The position numbers and the translations under genes were made by a program. Below, piece by piece: positions 32,862-45,184 of a stretch of 64,000 nt of DNA. The notes beneath the pieces are model-generated. The model did not search any database. It was not told the DNA's origin and was given only the letters and a program-made list of their open reading frames with translations. Each line of letters starts with the position of its first letter. The first letter of the stretch is position 1. Origin of the DNA: Eutrigla gurnardus (taxonomy: Eukaryota > Chordata > Actinopteri > Perciformes > Triglidae); NCBI GenBank assembly GCA_963514095.1, contig OY741269.1:21118559-21182558 (forward strand), given 5' to 3'.

Positions 32862-33055
32862 GCCAACTGCTGAAGTGCCTTAAACTTGCATTCTCTGCTT
32901 GGCCATCAGAGGGCGACTCCTCTCTGATTGTATAGAAGTCTATGAGAAAATGGTCCTACTTCTCCCTCGATGTATTATCTCAGTAAACATTGTAAACATG
33001 AGTTTATGGTCTCAATCTCTAGTTGCAAGTCTTCTTCAATCCAGCATGATGTTTT
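32862..33055 (+). repeat. Dispersed repeat family 2
   Basis: Contains TTGCATTCTCTGCTTGGCCA, GGGCGACTCCTCTCTGATTG and TCTTCAATCCAGCATGATGT. The same blocks recur at 34262-34345 (-), 36190-36430 (-) and 44045-44290 (+). Confidence 0.75.
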
Positions 33056-33993
33056 TTTTTTGGCACAAAAGCGTCATCGTAAACAGAAGGAGGATGTTCT
33101 GGGTGATAAACGTCTCATGGTCGAAATAAAATGGTAACGTGAGGAAACTGAGGTCACCGCATTTGTTTGAACCTTCTTTAAATAACATCTGTTCAGAATC
33201 ATCATCACGTTCCTGCAGCTCCGCATAATTAAACTTTATAGGCATCTTGACCCGATCGAGTCGTCCAATCAGAGGAGACCTTGCAGTCCTGTCACTGCTC
33301 TCCTGATGAAATACACTCCACCTGTGTTTTCTCAAGGGAGGAGAGGCTAAAATCAACGAGAACTTGGCCAGAACAGAGAGAACAGGAAAGGGGGGTGAGC
33401 TTTTTTGTTGGTACAGACTGTTCCAAACAGACTCTAGTTTACATGTACGGTACCCTAGCCGTACACGGAGTACCCAGAGGTGCATGCTGGATACTCCGTG
33501 TCTGTGCAACAGGCTCATTGGCATGCTGGGTGTCTGTCGTCTCTGTGTCATCAGAGGCTGGAGGCACTGAGGGTAATTACGACCGAAGGTACATTTTGGA
33601 CGAATCCAATGTTCTACAGGAAGACGAGCAAACACAGAAACTAATATGTTCATTATTGATCTTCCTGCTACATCTCAGATAAGCTGATTATTTAATAAAG
33701 CCTATAAAAAACATATTCAATGAGGAAATGTGGCTTTTTTTTACACTGTTCAACAGATTCATAATCAATTATAAATAGTATTAAAAAAACCCGTAAAATA
33801 CCTAATACGTTTGGTCGTCTTCATATAATAATAAATTAGTTAATTGAGTAACAAAAAATGTTTAATTACAATATTCTACTTGAGATAGAATATAAGTAGT
33901 GGACATGGAGTCTGGTTGATGGGTGCTAGGCTACGCTAACACTGTAGCTGCTCCATCAACACTCAAAATAAGGTCATTTTGACCTTGTTGTTT

Positions 33994-34146
33994 GGACCAC
34001 AGACAGTCTCTGGTTTCTCCACATAGTCTGGTCTGGTCTCTGGACTAATGTGAGCTACTATCGTAGACCTCTGGGGGACCACAGACAGTCTCTGGTTTCT
34101 CCATATAGTCTGGTCTGGTCTCTGGACTAATGTGAGCTACTATCGA
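33994..34146 (+). repeat. 82-bp tandem duplication
   Basis: GGACCACAGACAGTCTCTGG recurs after 82 bp. The copies differ at one base (CACATAG/CATATAG) before the second one breaks off. Confidence 0.92.
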
Positions 34147-34261
34147 CCACAGACCAAGGAGACCAGATCTGGTTCCTCTATTTAGGATTCAGGGATGTCA
34201 GGACGACAGGAGGACGATCTCAACGCTGAGAGGCTTTCGCTCAAGATGTTTGTTTTTTTTA

Positions 34262-34345
34262 ACAACCATCGGAGTCGCCGCCTGATGGCCAACAGAGAGA
34301 ATGCATGTTTAAGGCACTCCAGCTTTGGCTTCACCTTTCAGACCT
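34262..34345 (-). repeat. Dispersed repeat family 2, fragment
   Basis: GAGTCGCCGCCTGATGGCCA followed by AGAGAATGCATGTTTAAGGC, inverted relative to the 32862 copy. Confidence 0.7.
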
Positions 34346-34732
34346 GAAGGTTGCTGTCTGGGTGCAGTAGATGTCTGCCTCGCTGTTCTCACTGACAATA
34401 TCTTTGTGACTGATTATCTCTGTGAACTTGCTGCCCTTGTTTTAGCTTCACGTGTTCAAGGACATTTAAAGGTATTACACACCCTGGAAACTAGCTCCAG
34501 CTCCTCTTGTCCAGATACACCTGGCACATGAAGCCGATTGTGCCTTCGATAAGAAACTCAAATAACACGCTTCGCAATGGCAAAGACACCAAAATACACC
34601 AGAAATGTTCATTCAGGTGAGGTCGGCAAGCCTCCTCCTCCTCATCCTCCCAATGTCCGCCACAATAACAACATTGTTCTCATCGCACAAAGCAGAGAGG
34701 AGTTCACTGTGACCGTCGAATACAGTCAGCCT

Positions 34733-34802
34733 TGTGTGTGAGTGTGTGTCTGTGTGTGTGTGCGTGTGTGTGGATGTGTGTGTGGATGTGCGTGTGTGTG
34801 TG

Positions 34803-34836
<34 letters not shown>

Positions 34837-34881
34837 GTTGTCTGTGTATGTGTGTGTGGATGTGCGTGTATGTGTGTGTGT

Positions 34882-34913
<32 letters not shown>

Positions 34914-35060
34914 GTGTGTGTATGTGTGTATGTGTGCGTGTATGTGTGTGTGTGTATGTATGTGTGTGTATGTGTGTATGTGTGCGTGTGTGTGTATGTG
35001 TGTGTGTGTGTGTGTGTGTATGTGTGTGTGTGTGTGTGTGTATGTGTGTGTATGTGTGTA

Positions 35061-35104
<44 letters not shown>

Positions 35105-35173
35105 TGTGTGTGTGTGTGTGTATGTGTGTATGTGTGTATATGTGTGTATGTGTGTATATGTGTGTGTGTGTGT

Positions 35174-35216
<43 letters not shown>

Positions 35217-35224
35217 TATGTGTG

Positions 35225-35286
<62 letters not shown>
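34733..35286 (+). repeat. 550-bp GT-rich compound microsatellite
   Basis: (TG)n interrupted by frequent TATG, GCG and GGATG variants. Open on three frames without stops (CVCV-type translations), which is not coding. Confidence 0.98.
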
Positions 35287-35290
<4 letters not shown>

Positions 35291-36018
35291 CAAATTGATG
35301 TCCAGCATCAAAGGTAATGGGTGGAGGTATGATGTTGATGTAAGCAGCAGGTTTGTGACGGAGGTCAGTGGATAATAGTGTCAGTCAGGCTGAAACACGG
35401 CTGGCCTACTTTCTACCAACATCACATACTTCCACAAGGACGCCGATTTTTCGATGCTTACAGTGTATTATATATATATTTGAATATAAATCTACCACAC
35501 ATACATATGCCATTAGCCCCCCCACATACTGGATTCCTGTGCTGCCCTTCGCCAGCATCTTCACCCGATCCAATAACAATAGACGTGTTTGTGTAACTGG
35601 ACGTTGACAGTGAAGCCGGGACGGCAGCAGAAGAGCACCGGAGCTTGACCCACTTTCCAGTCCCGTGAACCGCATTAGTTCAGTCCGCCAGGTGACCCGG
35701 GGGGGAGGGGGGCCCTCGACGGCCTTCAACGCAGCGCTGCGAGGCTGCAGCTCGAGGTCACCATGGTGAAGGTTTTCGTTTTTTTACAGATGTGTCTCTC
35801 GACTTGAGAAATGACAATCAATGACTTTACTCATCACTTGACTTTTGTTACCCTGTAACTAAATTTCTCATGTAAAAATAAAAATGAGGCATTTCCATCA
35901 AGCTGTTTTTAAAATGTACATTCTTAAATCCTTGTTGGGAATGCCAGGAATATCAGAAACAAGTGTTTTTCAGTGAGTTAATAAAGTGAAAACTAGGGTC
36001 ATTTTCTCATACTTCAAT

Positions 36019-36190
36019 AGAAAGGCTAAGTCCCGCCCCTTTAGATCATCATGGGACCTTATTTTGGAAATAGTTTGTTTAACACAACTGGTAAAGTATC
36101 AGATGGGGAAAATAGGTGAATTAAAGAGACAACATGCCTAAAAACGCAGGAAGTTGTGTCTCTCTGAAGCTACTGTGTTCGGTACCAGGA
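36019..36190 (+). mobile_element. Partial copy of the palindromic repeat family
   Basis: AAAGGCTAAGTCCCGCCCCT with ATCATGGGACCTTATTTTGG at the left, and the core TCTCTGAAGCTACTGTGTTC near 36155. The right half has been replaced by another dispersed repeat. Confidence 0.55.
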
Positions 36191-36430
36191 TGTAACGTGG
36201 ACCATGATGTACTAAATGAACATCATGCTGGATTGAAGAAGACTTGAAACTAGAGACTGAGACCATAAACTCATGTTTCCAATGTTTACTGAGATAAAAC
36301 ATCAAGGGAGAAGTAGGCTCATTTTCTCATAGACTTCTATGCAATCAGAGAGGAGTCGCCCCCTGGTGGCCAAGCAGAGAGAATGCAAGATTAAGGCGCT
36401 TCAGCTATTGGCTTCACTCTTCAGAACCGG
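36190..36430 (-). repeat. Dispersed repeat family 2
   Basis: Inverted copy of 32862-33055: ATCATGCTGGATTGAAGAAG, GAGTCGCCCCCTGGTGGCCA, AGAGAATGCAAGATTAAGGC. Confidence 0.75.
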
Positions 36431-36940
36431 AGGTCTGCAGGGACCAACATTTGCTAAATGTACTAATCCAACATGGACCTGCATTTATTTAGCTTTACAC
36501 CACACATTCTTGCACAGAAATCTCTTTCTGTTGACTCAGCCACTGGAGGTGAAAACTAACGTTATAAAATAACGTTCACCTTGAGCTTCTTTTGTGAGTC
36601 AAACCAGCCACAGAGGAGGACGCATCATCCCTCGTCCACTCTCTCCCTCAGATTATATGTGCATTCTGAGTTTTTATCAGTTATATACATTTCAAAATGC
36701 AGCTTTCCCTCCTCTGTGTGATGTGTGAAGCTCTCTGTATTCATTCGGTGGTCTAATGGGTGGCACATGATGATGCTTTGGCACTCCGTCCTCCAGGCTG
36801 TCTGACGTACATCTTGTCTTTTCTTTTTTCTGTTTTTTATTGTACCTGGTGCCGATTTCTGTGAGTGAGAACAACGCGTCCCCTCGGGAACACGTTGCTG
36901 CTATTATTGCCCCGGAGCAGCCGAGGCCCCCGTCTGTGTT

Positions 36941-36974
36941 TCCTTCTTCTTCTTCTTCTTCTTCTTCTCCTCCT
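36941..36974 (+). repeat. (TTC)n microsatellite
   Basis: About ten TTC/TCC units. Confidence 0.93.
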
Positions 36975-37291
36975 CGCTCTGCGGAGACCTAATGGCAACC
37001 GCAACACACCTCTCTGCAGCAGACTATTAAATAAAAAGCTTTACTGAACGTAGTTAGAGTGCTGGAGCTGAGAAGAGAAGCAGCCGACTCAGCAGAGAAG
37101 AAATCACAAAACAATGTGGAGCAAACGTGAAACAAGGGGGATTTAACTAAGCGCTTTAATGTGTGAGAGAATAGAAACAATCTCCACATTATCATGAACA
37201 AAAGTCTGGGACACCGTCTGCAGGTCCCTTGTCTTGAACTTTATTTTGTATTATGTATTATTATTATGCTTTTAATGGTCTGTATTAGTAT

Positions 37292-37520
37292 TAGTGCAAA
37301 AGTGTTCACCCCCTTCAGTGTTTTTCTGTATTTTCTTGCCATACAACCTGGAATTAAAATAGATTTTTATTAGTAATTTATTTTGTCATAGACCCACAAA
37401 AAACTGTTAACATTTCTGAAGTGAAGTAAAAAAAAAAAACTTGTTTGAAAAAATCAAAAACCTTTGCATGGCAGGTTCATCCTCCCACCTCCGTAGGTTT
37501 GCATAATCGGCATCATGTCC
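37292..37520. mobile_element. Terminal fragment of a Tc1-like element
   Basis: AGTGCAAAAGTGTTCACCCC and CATACAACCTGGAATTAAAA match, from memory, the long terminal repeat of a common fish Tc1-type element. No transposase is present. Confidence 0.5.
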
Positions 37521-37918
37521 TTTAATCCTGCTTTGTTGGTCTTATATCCTTATTCATATTCATATTATATAAAAACAATGGGTTTGAGAGGCTTGAAAAA
37601 AAGCCTTCTCTGCTATTATTACATGACTTTGATCAATCGGTCGATTACTAAAATGGTTGCAGAGTCATCGACTAATATAAAGAAATAATTCAGTGTTCTC
37701 GTTGTTGTCCCTTCACCCGTTAATTGTATATTTTTGCTGTTTTGTTCATGTTTTGCTGATATATTTCTCTGCTTCACATCTGTTTTATTCACTTACGTCT
37801 TCCGGCTCGCTGTGTACCGATGAGCTGACAAATCATGGCGAGAATTTCTTTCACTTCCGCTAACGCACGAACTGCTTCAAACCCCCAGAATCCTTTTTTC
37901 ACATCCTCTGTGATGCGT

Positions 37919-37919
37919 T

Positions 37920-37957
<38 letters not shown>
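37919..37957 (+). repeat. (GA)n microsatellite
   Basis: About 38 bp of GA. Confidence 0.95.
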
Positions 37958-37962
<5 letters not shown>

Positions 37963-39104
37963 CTTGAGAAAGATTCGTCTTGTCTGAATCAGGCAAAACG
38001 CCAACTCTGTGTGGACGATGAGGCAAGGCTGCAGAAGCGTGGGCTTCTGGGTATACGTGCATGTATAATGATCGGTGAGAGCCTCCGGAAACAACGTGAC
38101 GGCGCCACCCACACCACGCAGACAGGAAGACACGGTCACGGTCGGGTGGAATACATCACCGCTGCTTTTTGTTAGAGAGAACGTTAAAGATTAAAGATCG
38201 ACAGTTTGTTAAATCGGTGTCTCTAAACATTTCCGGAGTAGGAAACACATTGCTTTCGCAAGATGAGTGACAACTTTGTTTCTGATCATTTTGTGTATGT
38301 TTACCTGTGTAGCATTAAAGCATGGTGGAATCAGCGACTAGCTACCAAGGTGTAAACTCTGGCAACTGTTCTTCATCCACACACTCGCCAAAACGTAGGA
38401 AAAGCTCATTGCTTTCGTTAGACAAGTGACAACTTTGCTGTTAGTTAATGAGTGTGGCATAAAAGCACGGTGGAATTAGCAGGCTAGCTAGCTAATGAGT
38501 ACAACTTGACAGTTTTGCGTCATCTGAACACACGAGGCAACTGTTGAGTTAAATAATTTCCATCACATTACTTTTTTTTTTTATTAATTCTGTGGTGTTC
38601 TTGAAAACAACCTTCATGTCCTCAATGAGAAGGAAGCTTCAGGGCTCCTCTGAGTCAGGACACGAGAAGTAATTCATCGGGGGATTAAGCTCTAAGCCCT
38701 TTGAAGCATGCGTTTTCGGGCTTTATCTCATAAAATAAACACTTTCTAACCATAAAAATACAAAAAAGAACATGCAGATCTTATCATTCGACAGCAGGTG
38801 GTTTTGCTGGTGTATCCAGCTGCCTCCGTGACGAGACACTTATTTGACCCGACTTCACATCGAGGATCTCAGGACCTGAAAGCACCTTGGTGGTGTTGCA
38901 TTTAAATGCCCGTCTGTCCGCAGTACGTTGAGGTACTGAATTATCTGGTTAACGTTACTTATTGGTTTAGGGGTGAATGTTTACACCGTTCACGCTTGTG
39001 TTCGCAGGTGTCTAATCCACCTTCATGAAAGGCCGTGACAGGACTGAGCCCATCTGTCAGTCTGCTTACAAAAAACGTATTTAGTCTGGAAGACGGCCGG
39101 CGGA

Positions 39105-39153
39105 CTGACTGATTGACTGACTGACTGACTGACTGACTGACTGACTGACTGAC
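39105..39153 (+). repeat. (GACT)n microsatellite
   Basis: About eleven tetranucleotide units. Confidence 0.95.
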
Positions 39154-39289
39154 GGGAGAGCAGACGAAACTAATTAAGCTCATCAATACCAGATAATGAT
39201 CGTGATGGTACGACGGCTGAAAGATCAGGATAAATATGTACTTATTTTCCCAGCGTGGTCTCCGTTGACTTCCACATATCTGCAGCTGA

Positions 39290-39335
39290 ATGAATGGAGC
39301 TGCACGTGCAGCCGTGCACGTGCAGCTCCATTCAT
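39290..39335. repeat. Perfect palindrome, 21-bp arms, 4-bp loop
   Basis: The left arm begins ATGAATGGAGCTGCACGTGC and the right arm is its exact reverse complement, with GCCG between. Each arm contains a CACGTG E-box. Confidence 0.95.
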
Positions 39336-41703
39336 CGCTGGGATTCGGTTACCGGTGAGCTACACGGGTCGATGTGACCAGGTGAGAAGTCGCCATTAGA
39401 GCCGAGATCACGTCTGAATCACATTTCATTTGACCCTTTGTTGCCCACGAAGACCGAAGACGTAATATTACTCAGGACTACTGAGCTGAGTGGGACTAGA
39501 AGAAATGTTGGCTTTGTATTTCTGCAAACCACAGCTACGTTTAATATCAATGGTTTTCTTTTTCTTTGTTTGTGGCCGCAGAACTCTCCAAGGGCAACCG
39601 CCAATCACACTAGAGCGGGATTAAAGGACAATTATTTCGTTTTATTTCAAATCAATGTATATTAAAAATATATGAACCTCTGAGACGTTTAGAAACAATT
39701 AACGACGGCAGCGTGCTCCTAATAAAAAAGTCAACATTTCATTTATAAAAGCAACAAAATCACTTCAGTCAAGAAAAGATTTTCCATAAGATTATTGTTT
39801 TTAAATATAGGCTGAAAAAACATGACAAATGTATGTTAACAAAGCTGGCCTTTATAATCAATATAATGTTTGAAAACCTACTCACGTTAACTAAAAGCAA
39901 ATAGAAAGAAGCTGGTCACGTCATCCTCTGCTCAGGTGGACGTTACACTTCACCTCCACACAAATCGTTGTTAGCTGTGATAATAATGCTCTGGATTTCT
40001 AATTTAGTCGTTTGGCATTACTACCCACGATGCATTGTGCTTTTCTGCAAGCGTTATATGAAACTTATTTTATTCTGCAAAACATCCAGTGTGTTGCAGG
40101 TCTGCAGGTCCCCCCCCCCCCGGCACACGGAGGCCCGGCTCTGATCCTCACTCTGCCTCCAGCATGAACTCCAGCTCCGTTCAGTCTGGGCAGTAAAGCA
40201 GACTAGACGGGGGCCCAGGGGGGACGGCCTGAATTACCCACAGAGGCCCAGAACCATAAATCTCAACCAGCGAACCCCCGTGTCCCAACACGATCAGTCC
40301 AGACCAGAGTGTCCCCGTCCTTCCATGAGCCTCTGTCACATTTCATCTCATTACAGCCATGTTTTTTTTTTTTTTAACATAATCACATTAGAGTGTGTGC
40401 ATGTGCGTGAGCTCGTTGGCAACGATAATGATTCATGAAAAAATTAGGCCGAAGCCAAAAAAGGTCGAGCTCCGTCCATTCACATCTCAAATCCAAATGT
40501 AATTATTTCAACTTGATGTTTTCATACGAATGGATAACTGTCCACAATCCGTGATCCTGCACTCTCCTCATGGGCGTACCACAGGGCTCGAGCTCGGGCT
40601 CATTTCTGTTTCGCTTAGAAATTAGCCTCATTCACTTCCCCTGTTGATTATTTACATTAAGACACTTAAATATGTTTTGTAGTGCAAGTTGTATGTAATG
40701 TTATGATTGATTATGCAAATTTTGCATTATCTAACAGTAACTTATGGAGAATGTAGGAGAAATCTACAGACGAAAAAGACTAAATAAAAACTGAAATGTG
40801 TATGGATTTGTTTTACCTCCATTATCTGAAGTAAAAGATGAGAAAATAAATAGCCTGAAAGGTTTTTGCCTGTCGTGTCTTATAGTCACATGTTAGTATT
40901 TGCACTGTAGTTGGTACAAAATGCTATTTATTAAAGCAGGTGAAGCAGCAGAGCAGCAATCTGATAATTATGTGTTCAACCTGTGTATTTTATAAGTCAT
41001 TCAAAACTTTACACTACTGCATAGAAACTACATGATGTGTAGAAATAGTGCACTTTTGAGCTGATAAAATAAATTTAACATCATGTATTTGACAAGATAT
41101 CTTGACAATTTTGTACAAAGACATCACCTTCATGGAAGAACATAAATATAATTTAACGTTCAATAACTTCCGAATAATTCAGGTTTTTCCTCATATCCAA
41201 ACGTCCTTGTAATCCTCGACCCTCCGTAGTGAAATACAAACCACGTATAGGATTAAGTGCAGATTTAACCATTTTTTTCACTCATAGGTATAAACATGTG
41301 AGACGGAAAAGAAAAAAAACAACCCAACACTTCTCAATCGTGTGTAAACAGGATAATCCACCGAGTTTAAAGTCTTACCTTGAATACGTCTCTACGGTCA
41401 CATGCAGCACCGAGGGAAACACTGTGTTAGTACCCGGCTGTCTCTCCTTCCCCCTGTCGAGCTGCTCTACGGACTTGACGACCTGCACGTCAATCCTCAG
41501 CAGCAACCGGCAATGCAATGTTGCACAAGAGATCAGCTGTGGAACATAAACAAGAGACGCTTGAAATCGAAATTTAAGTGTTTTTACAAATCACAAGAAG
41601 CTGCTTTCATTTTAACTTCAGTGTAAAATCTTTGAGCTGACATTCCTCGAGTAGGAGGAGGTTAGTGTGTGTGTGTGTGACTATTGTCATTCACACACAT
41701 GCT

Positions 41704-41710
41704 CACACAC

Positions 41711-41747
<37 letters not shown>
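41704..41747 (+). repeat. (CA)n microsatellite
   Basis: About 44 bp of CA with one CG interruption. Confidence 0.95.
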
Positions 41748-41751
<4 letters not shown>

Positions 41752-42139
41752 AATCCCTCTGCTGCTGTTGACATTCAGAGGCATGCAAATGGCCAAACAT
41801 GTGGGAAGGTTTTTTTACATTTCCATAAGAGAAACAACAACCTCTCTTCCTTTTGTGAGGCCGAGCAGCTGCTTGTGCCGGCAGGTCGACGCAATTTCCA
41901 TCAGGCCGTTGGAAATGCAAACGCACTCATGTGTAAACAAATAAGTGGAGGGGAGTCGAATGAGAAGTCGTCCTCACTTTCGTGAACATCTGCACTGAAG
42001 TCCTGCAAGAAGAAGAAGTGAATCGCTGCGACGACCAAATAATTGAATTGGCAGAGTTTTACACATTTGATGAAAGGCAGAAATCATCGGCTCCTCAACG
42101 ATGATGATGAAAGGCAATGAGGATGATAAGCATCTATCA

Positions 42140-42560
42140 TGATGCTGATAAACACATGACCGTGGAGGGGCCCCCGGGGGCCCAGCTCACCAAACTGCCC
42201 CCTCTGATATCCCAAAATGAGCTTCCTTTGAGGGTTCGGGCCCCCAGGCGGGGGCCAAGCGACGCTCGGATGCCTCCTCTCAAGCTCCGCTGTAAAAAAG
42301 GCGAGGCCAACTCGGGAAATCAGTCCTCACTTCTTTGTCAACAAGGACATCCTTCTGAGGACACCTCCACCTGCCCCCCCGACAAACCCCCCAATTAACT
42401 CCACATTCCTCCGTCGGCGGTGAATACCCATAATTCTCCTGGGTAATTGGCCCGAGGATTACCCCCGTTTCACCCTCTCTAACCAGCTATTGTCGCCTCG
42501 GTGTGAGTGACACCCTGATCCCCAGTCAGTCGTAGCTGGAACTGTCCACTGTGACTCAAA
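42140..42560. other. GC-rich, low-repeat intergenic block
   Basis: GGGGCCCCCGGGGGCCCAGC then homeodomain-like motifs GGGTAATTGGCCCGAGGATT. No long frame with family resemblance. A possible enhancer-type conserved element; only comparison with other fish can tell. Confidence 0.3.
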
Positions 42561-42879
42561 GGTATTTTAATTGACCTCCAGGTGTCCCTCAGGGAAAGTG
42601 AAGGCAGCGGCGGCCTGAAGGCAGAACCAAACAATTACAGCCTGATATGTTCTATAGCCACAGAACGTTTGTTTCTCAGGTATGAAACGAGTGATGCCGT
42701 CAATAATCATCTTAAAGACGACACTCCACTGGTGGAGGATGGATGGATGGATGGATTATTGAACGGGGCCTCCTGGCCACGGGCCCAGGGGCCAAAAGTT
42801 ACACCACGTCTCTCAGAGAGATGGATGCCAACCAGGAGGAGACTCAACAGAGAAACATAAAACCACTGCAGAGACCAAC

Positions 42880-43275
42880 ACAACTTGAAAGAGTTGCAAG
42901 ACAGTTGCAAAGACACACAAAGAGACACACAAAGACACACAAGGACGAGGACTAAGTGTCAAAACGACCACAAAGACACACAAAATGACGAAGAGACACA
43001 AAATCATCACAAAACAACCACAAAGAGGCAAAAAACAATTACAAATAGACACAAAGTAACAATGAGGAGTCAAAAAAGACCAAAACATCACCAAGAAGAT
43101 ACAAAACTGTTGCAAAGAAACACAAAGAGACTCACAATGAGACACAACGCCACTAAAAAGAGACATAAAATAACTACAAAGAGACAGAAATTGACTACAA
43201 ACAATCACAAAATGACAATTGAGGGACATAAAATAACAATGAGACACAAAACGACCGCAAACAACCACAGAAAGA
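42880..43275 (+). repeat. Degenerate AAAGAGACACAAAA array
   Basis: Loose copies of CAAAGAGACACAAAATGACC with a period near 20-24 bp. Adenine-rich on this strand with no stops in one frame, so it yields a spurious 158-codon ORF. Confidence 0.8.
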
Positions 43276-43654
43276 GGCTGAACTTCTATAGTCTGATGTC
43301 GTTGACGTGTTGGACCCGTTTGACCACCGGTCCATCGTCTCGTAACGTCTGCTGTGAGTGACTCAGCAGGTCTGGATGAATCCTGGACCACTGGTCACTA
43401 CGACAACAGGCTGGAAACTCCTCCACAGCTTCATCATTGTTACCAATCGTCGTCTTCTCCATCATCATCTTCATCATCGGCCTTCTGGCCTGCTGTTGTC
43501 AGAGGAGGGAAGTGATGGTTTTATCTCTCTGTGTTGACATTAAACACCTCACAACACCATTCTCTAGAATAAAGTACAGCAGCTTCATGTACGGTCTGAT
43601 TTACATCATCAGATGCAGCTATGTGCAGTATTCACTGGCTGTGATGTGGTTGTG

Positions 43655-43713
43655 GATGTTTACACACCTTTGAGTACACACCTTTGTGTACACACCTTTG
43701 TGTACACACCTTT
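43655..43713 (+). repeat. 17-bp minisatellite
   Basis: About 3.5 copies of TACACACCTTTGTG. Confidence 0.9.
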
Positions 43714-43871
43714 AGCAGCCGCGTCTGACTCTGGGCTGATTTAATATTTCAGCGTAGCCGCCTGTCATCAGCACTCTTATCAAAAATACATACCAGACTG
43801 TAATCACAGATGGAGGGGATGCCAAAATACCTCAGAGCACATGAGCACGAATGAAAGATGGGAGGGAGGGG

Positions 43872-43920
43872 TTGTGTGTGTGTGTGTGTGTGGGTGTGTG
43901 GGGGGGTGTGTGGGGGGGGG
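43872..43920 (+). repeat. (TG)n with G runs
   Basis: Twenty bases of TG, then alternating TGTG and G7-9 runs. Confidence 0.9.
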
Positions 43921-44044
43921 GATAGAAGAAAGTTGGACAAAGAGACGACACAAGGTAAATCAGAGCAGCTGCTCAACTTATTTGTGGCCTGAAATATCAA
44001 CAGGATGAGCAGCAGCTCTTCTTAAAATAGACACTTTGTCCCGA

Positions 44045-44290
44045 TGATTCCCACCTGCATGCACTATTAAACTGTCATTCCCTCTGCTGGCCATCAGGGG
44101 GTGACTCCTCTGGTTGCAACAAGAAGTCTAGGAGAAATTCAAGTCTCCTTCAATCCAGCACGATGTTCATGTAGTACATTATGGTCCATTTAAGAGTCCA
44201 ACAGACCAGAAAGCAGGGGATGTTGCTTTAGGGGGCGGGGCTTACCTGGTTGATTGACAGGTCGCGACCACGCTACCAATGCTAGTTAGC
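44045..44290 (+). repeat. Dispersed repeat family 2, extended at the 3' side
   Basis: GCTGGCCATCAGGGGGTGAC, CTTCAATCCAGCACGATGTT, then TTAGGGGGCGGGGCTTACCT and GATTGACAGGTCGCGACCAC. Confidence 0.7.
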
Positions 44291-45184
44291 GACTAAGATG
44301 ACTTGAACACTTTAGCTGTAAAGTTGACCTTGAATTATAGAAGCTAACTTTGTTAGCAGCTTCACATCAGAATCCAGATGGATCCAGATGCAGTATCGGG
44401 GTGCTGCTCTGACCCACCCGTCGCTCCTCCACAGTCCAAATATGGTCACTTCCTTCACCGGTTGCATCACATAGTAAAGCTCTTGTTCAATGAAGTGTTT
44501 GCTGGATTTGATTGTTGCATTGATTCATTTGATTTCATTGTCAACTTTATTGACTTAAAAAAAATGTGAGTCAGTGATGACGAGCTGCTGGAGCCCTGAA
44601 GGTACATTTACGGTCCTCTGCTGCCTTTCGTCAATGAATAACTGTGTGAAGTGTTCTGTAACTTGTGGAGGCTTTCACATCAACGGAATTAATGAGTCTG
44701 TTTAATTATGTGTGAATGTGTGTGTGTGTGCGTGGGGGGGTCTATTTGTACAACATCAGCAGCCATTAACCCCCCAATGTGTGAACGAGGCCAGGTTTCG
44801 GGGCATGTCTGAACAGGTAACATCAGCTGCAACGCCAGGATGAACAGGAAGTACGCGGTGGCGTTCAGACGCAGGGAACATGCAGCAGAAAGAAGAAGAA
44901 AAAAACTGCTGGTTGTATTTTGAGGTTGTGACTATTTGTTTACCAAAAAAATTAAAAAATTAAAAATAAGATTAGAGACACCTGTAGGTAGAAACATTGC
45001 TTTTTCTTTCACTGATCAGTTTGAGGATTTCAGGCTGTATTGACTCGAATGTTTCAACATAATGAAATAAGAATGTGTGAATCTGGTCTCATTCAATGTT
45101 CAGATTTATGTTTTGGAAATGTATGTGCATATTTAATAAGATAATACCTAATTTGCATATTTTAACACATTTTCAGAAACCTTG

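Larger units (their letters stand above)
37530..42100. other. Intergenic, no gene
   Basis: Apart from the simple repeats and the palindrome listed separately, no coding or RNA signal. Moderately AT-rich throughout. Confidence 0.6.

Noticed and set aside
33036..33653. 205-codon minus-strand ORF
   Set aside because: Overlaps a dispersed repeat at one end, has no family resemblance, and its codon pattern looks non-coding.
34613..35375. Cys/Val- and His/Thr-rich ORFs near 200 codons
   Set aside because: Translations of the GT microsatellite.
42813..43391. 192- and 158-codon ORFs on opposite strands
   Set aside because: Produced by the degenerate AAAGAGACACAAAA array, which lacks stops by composition.
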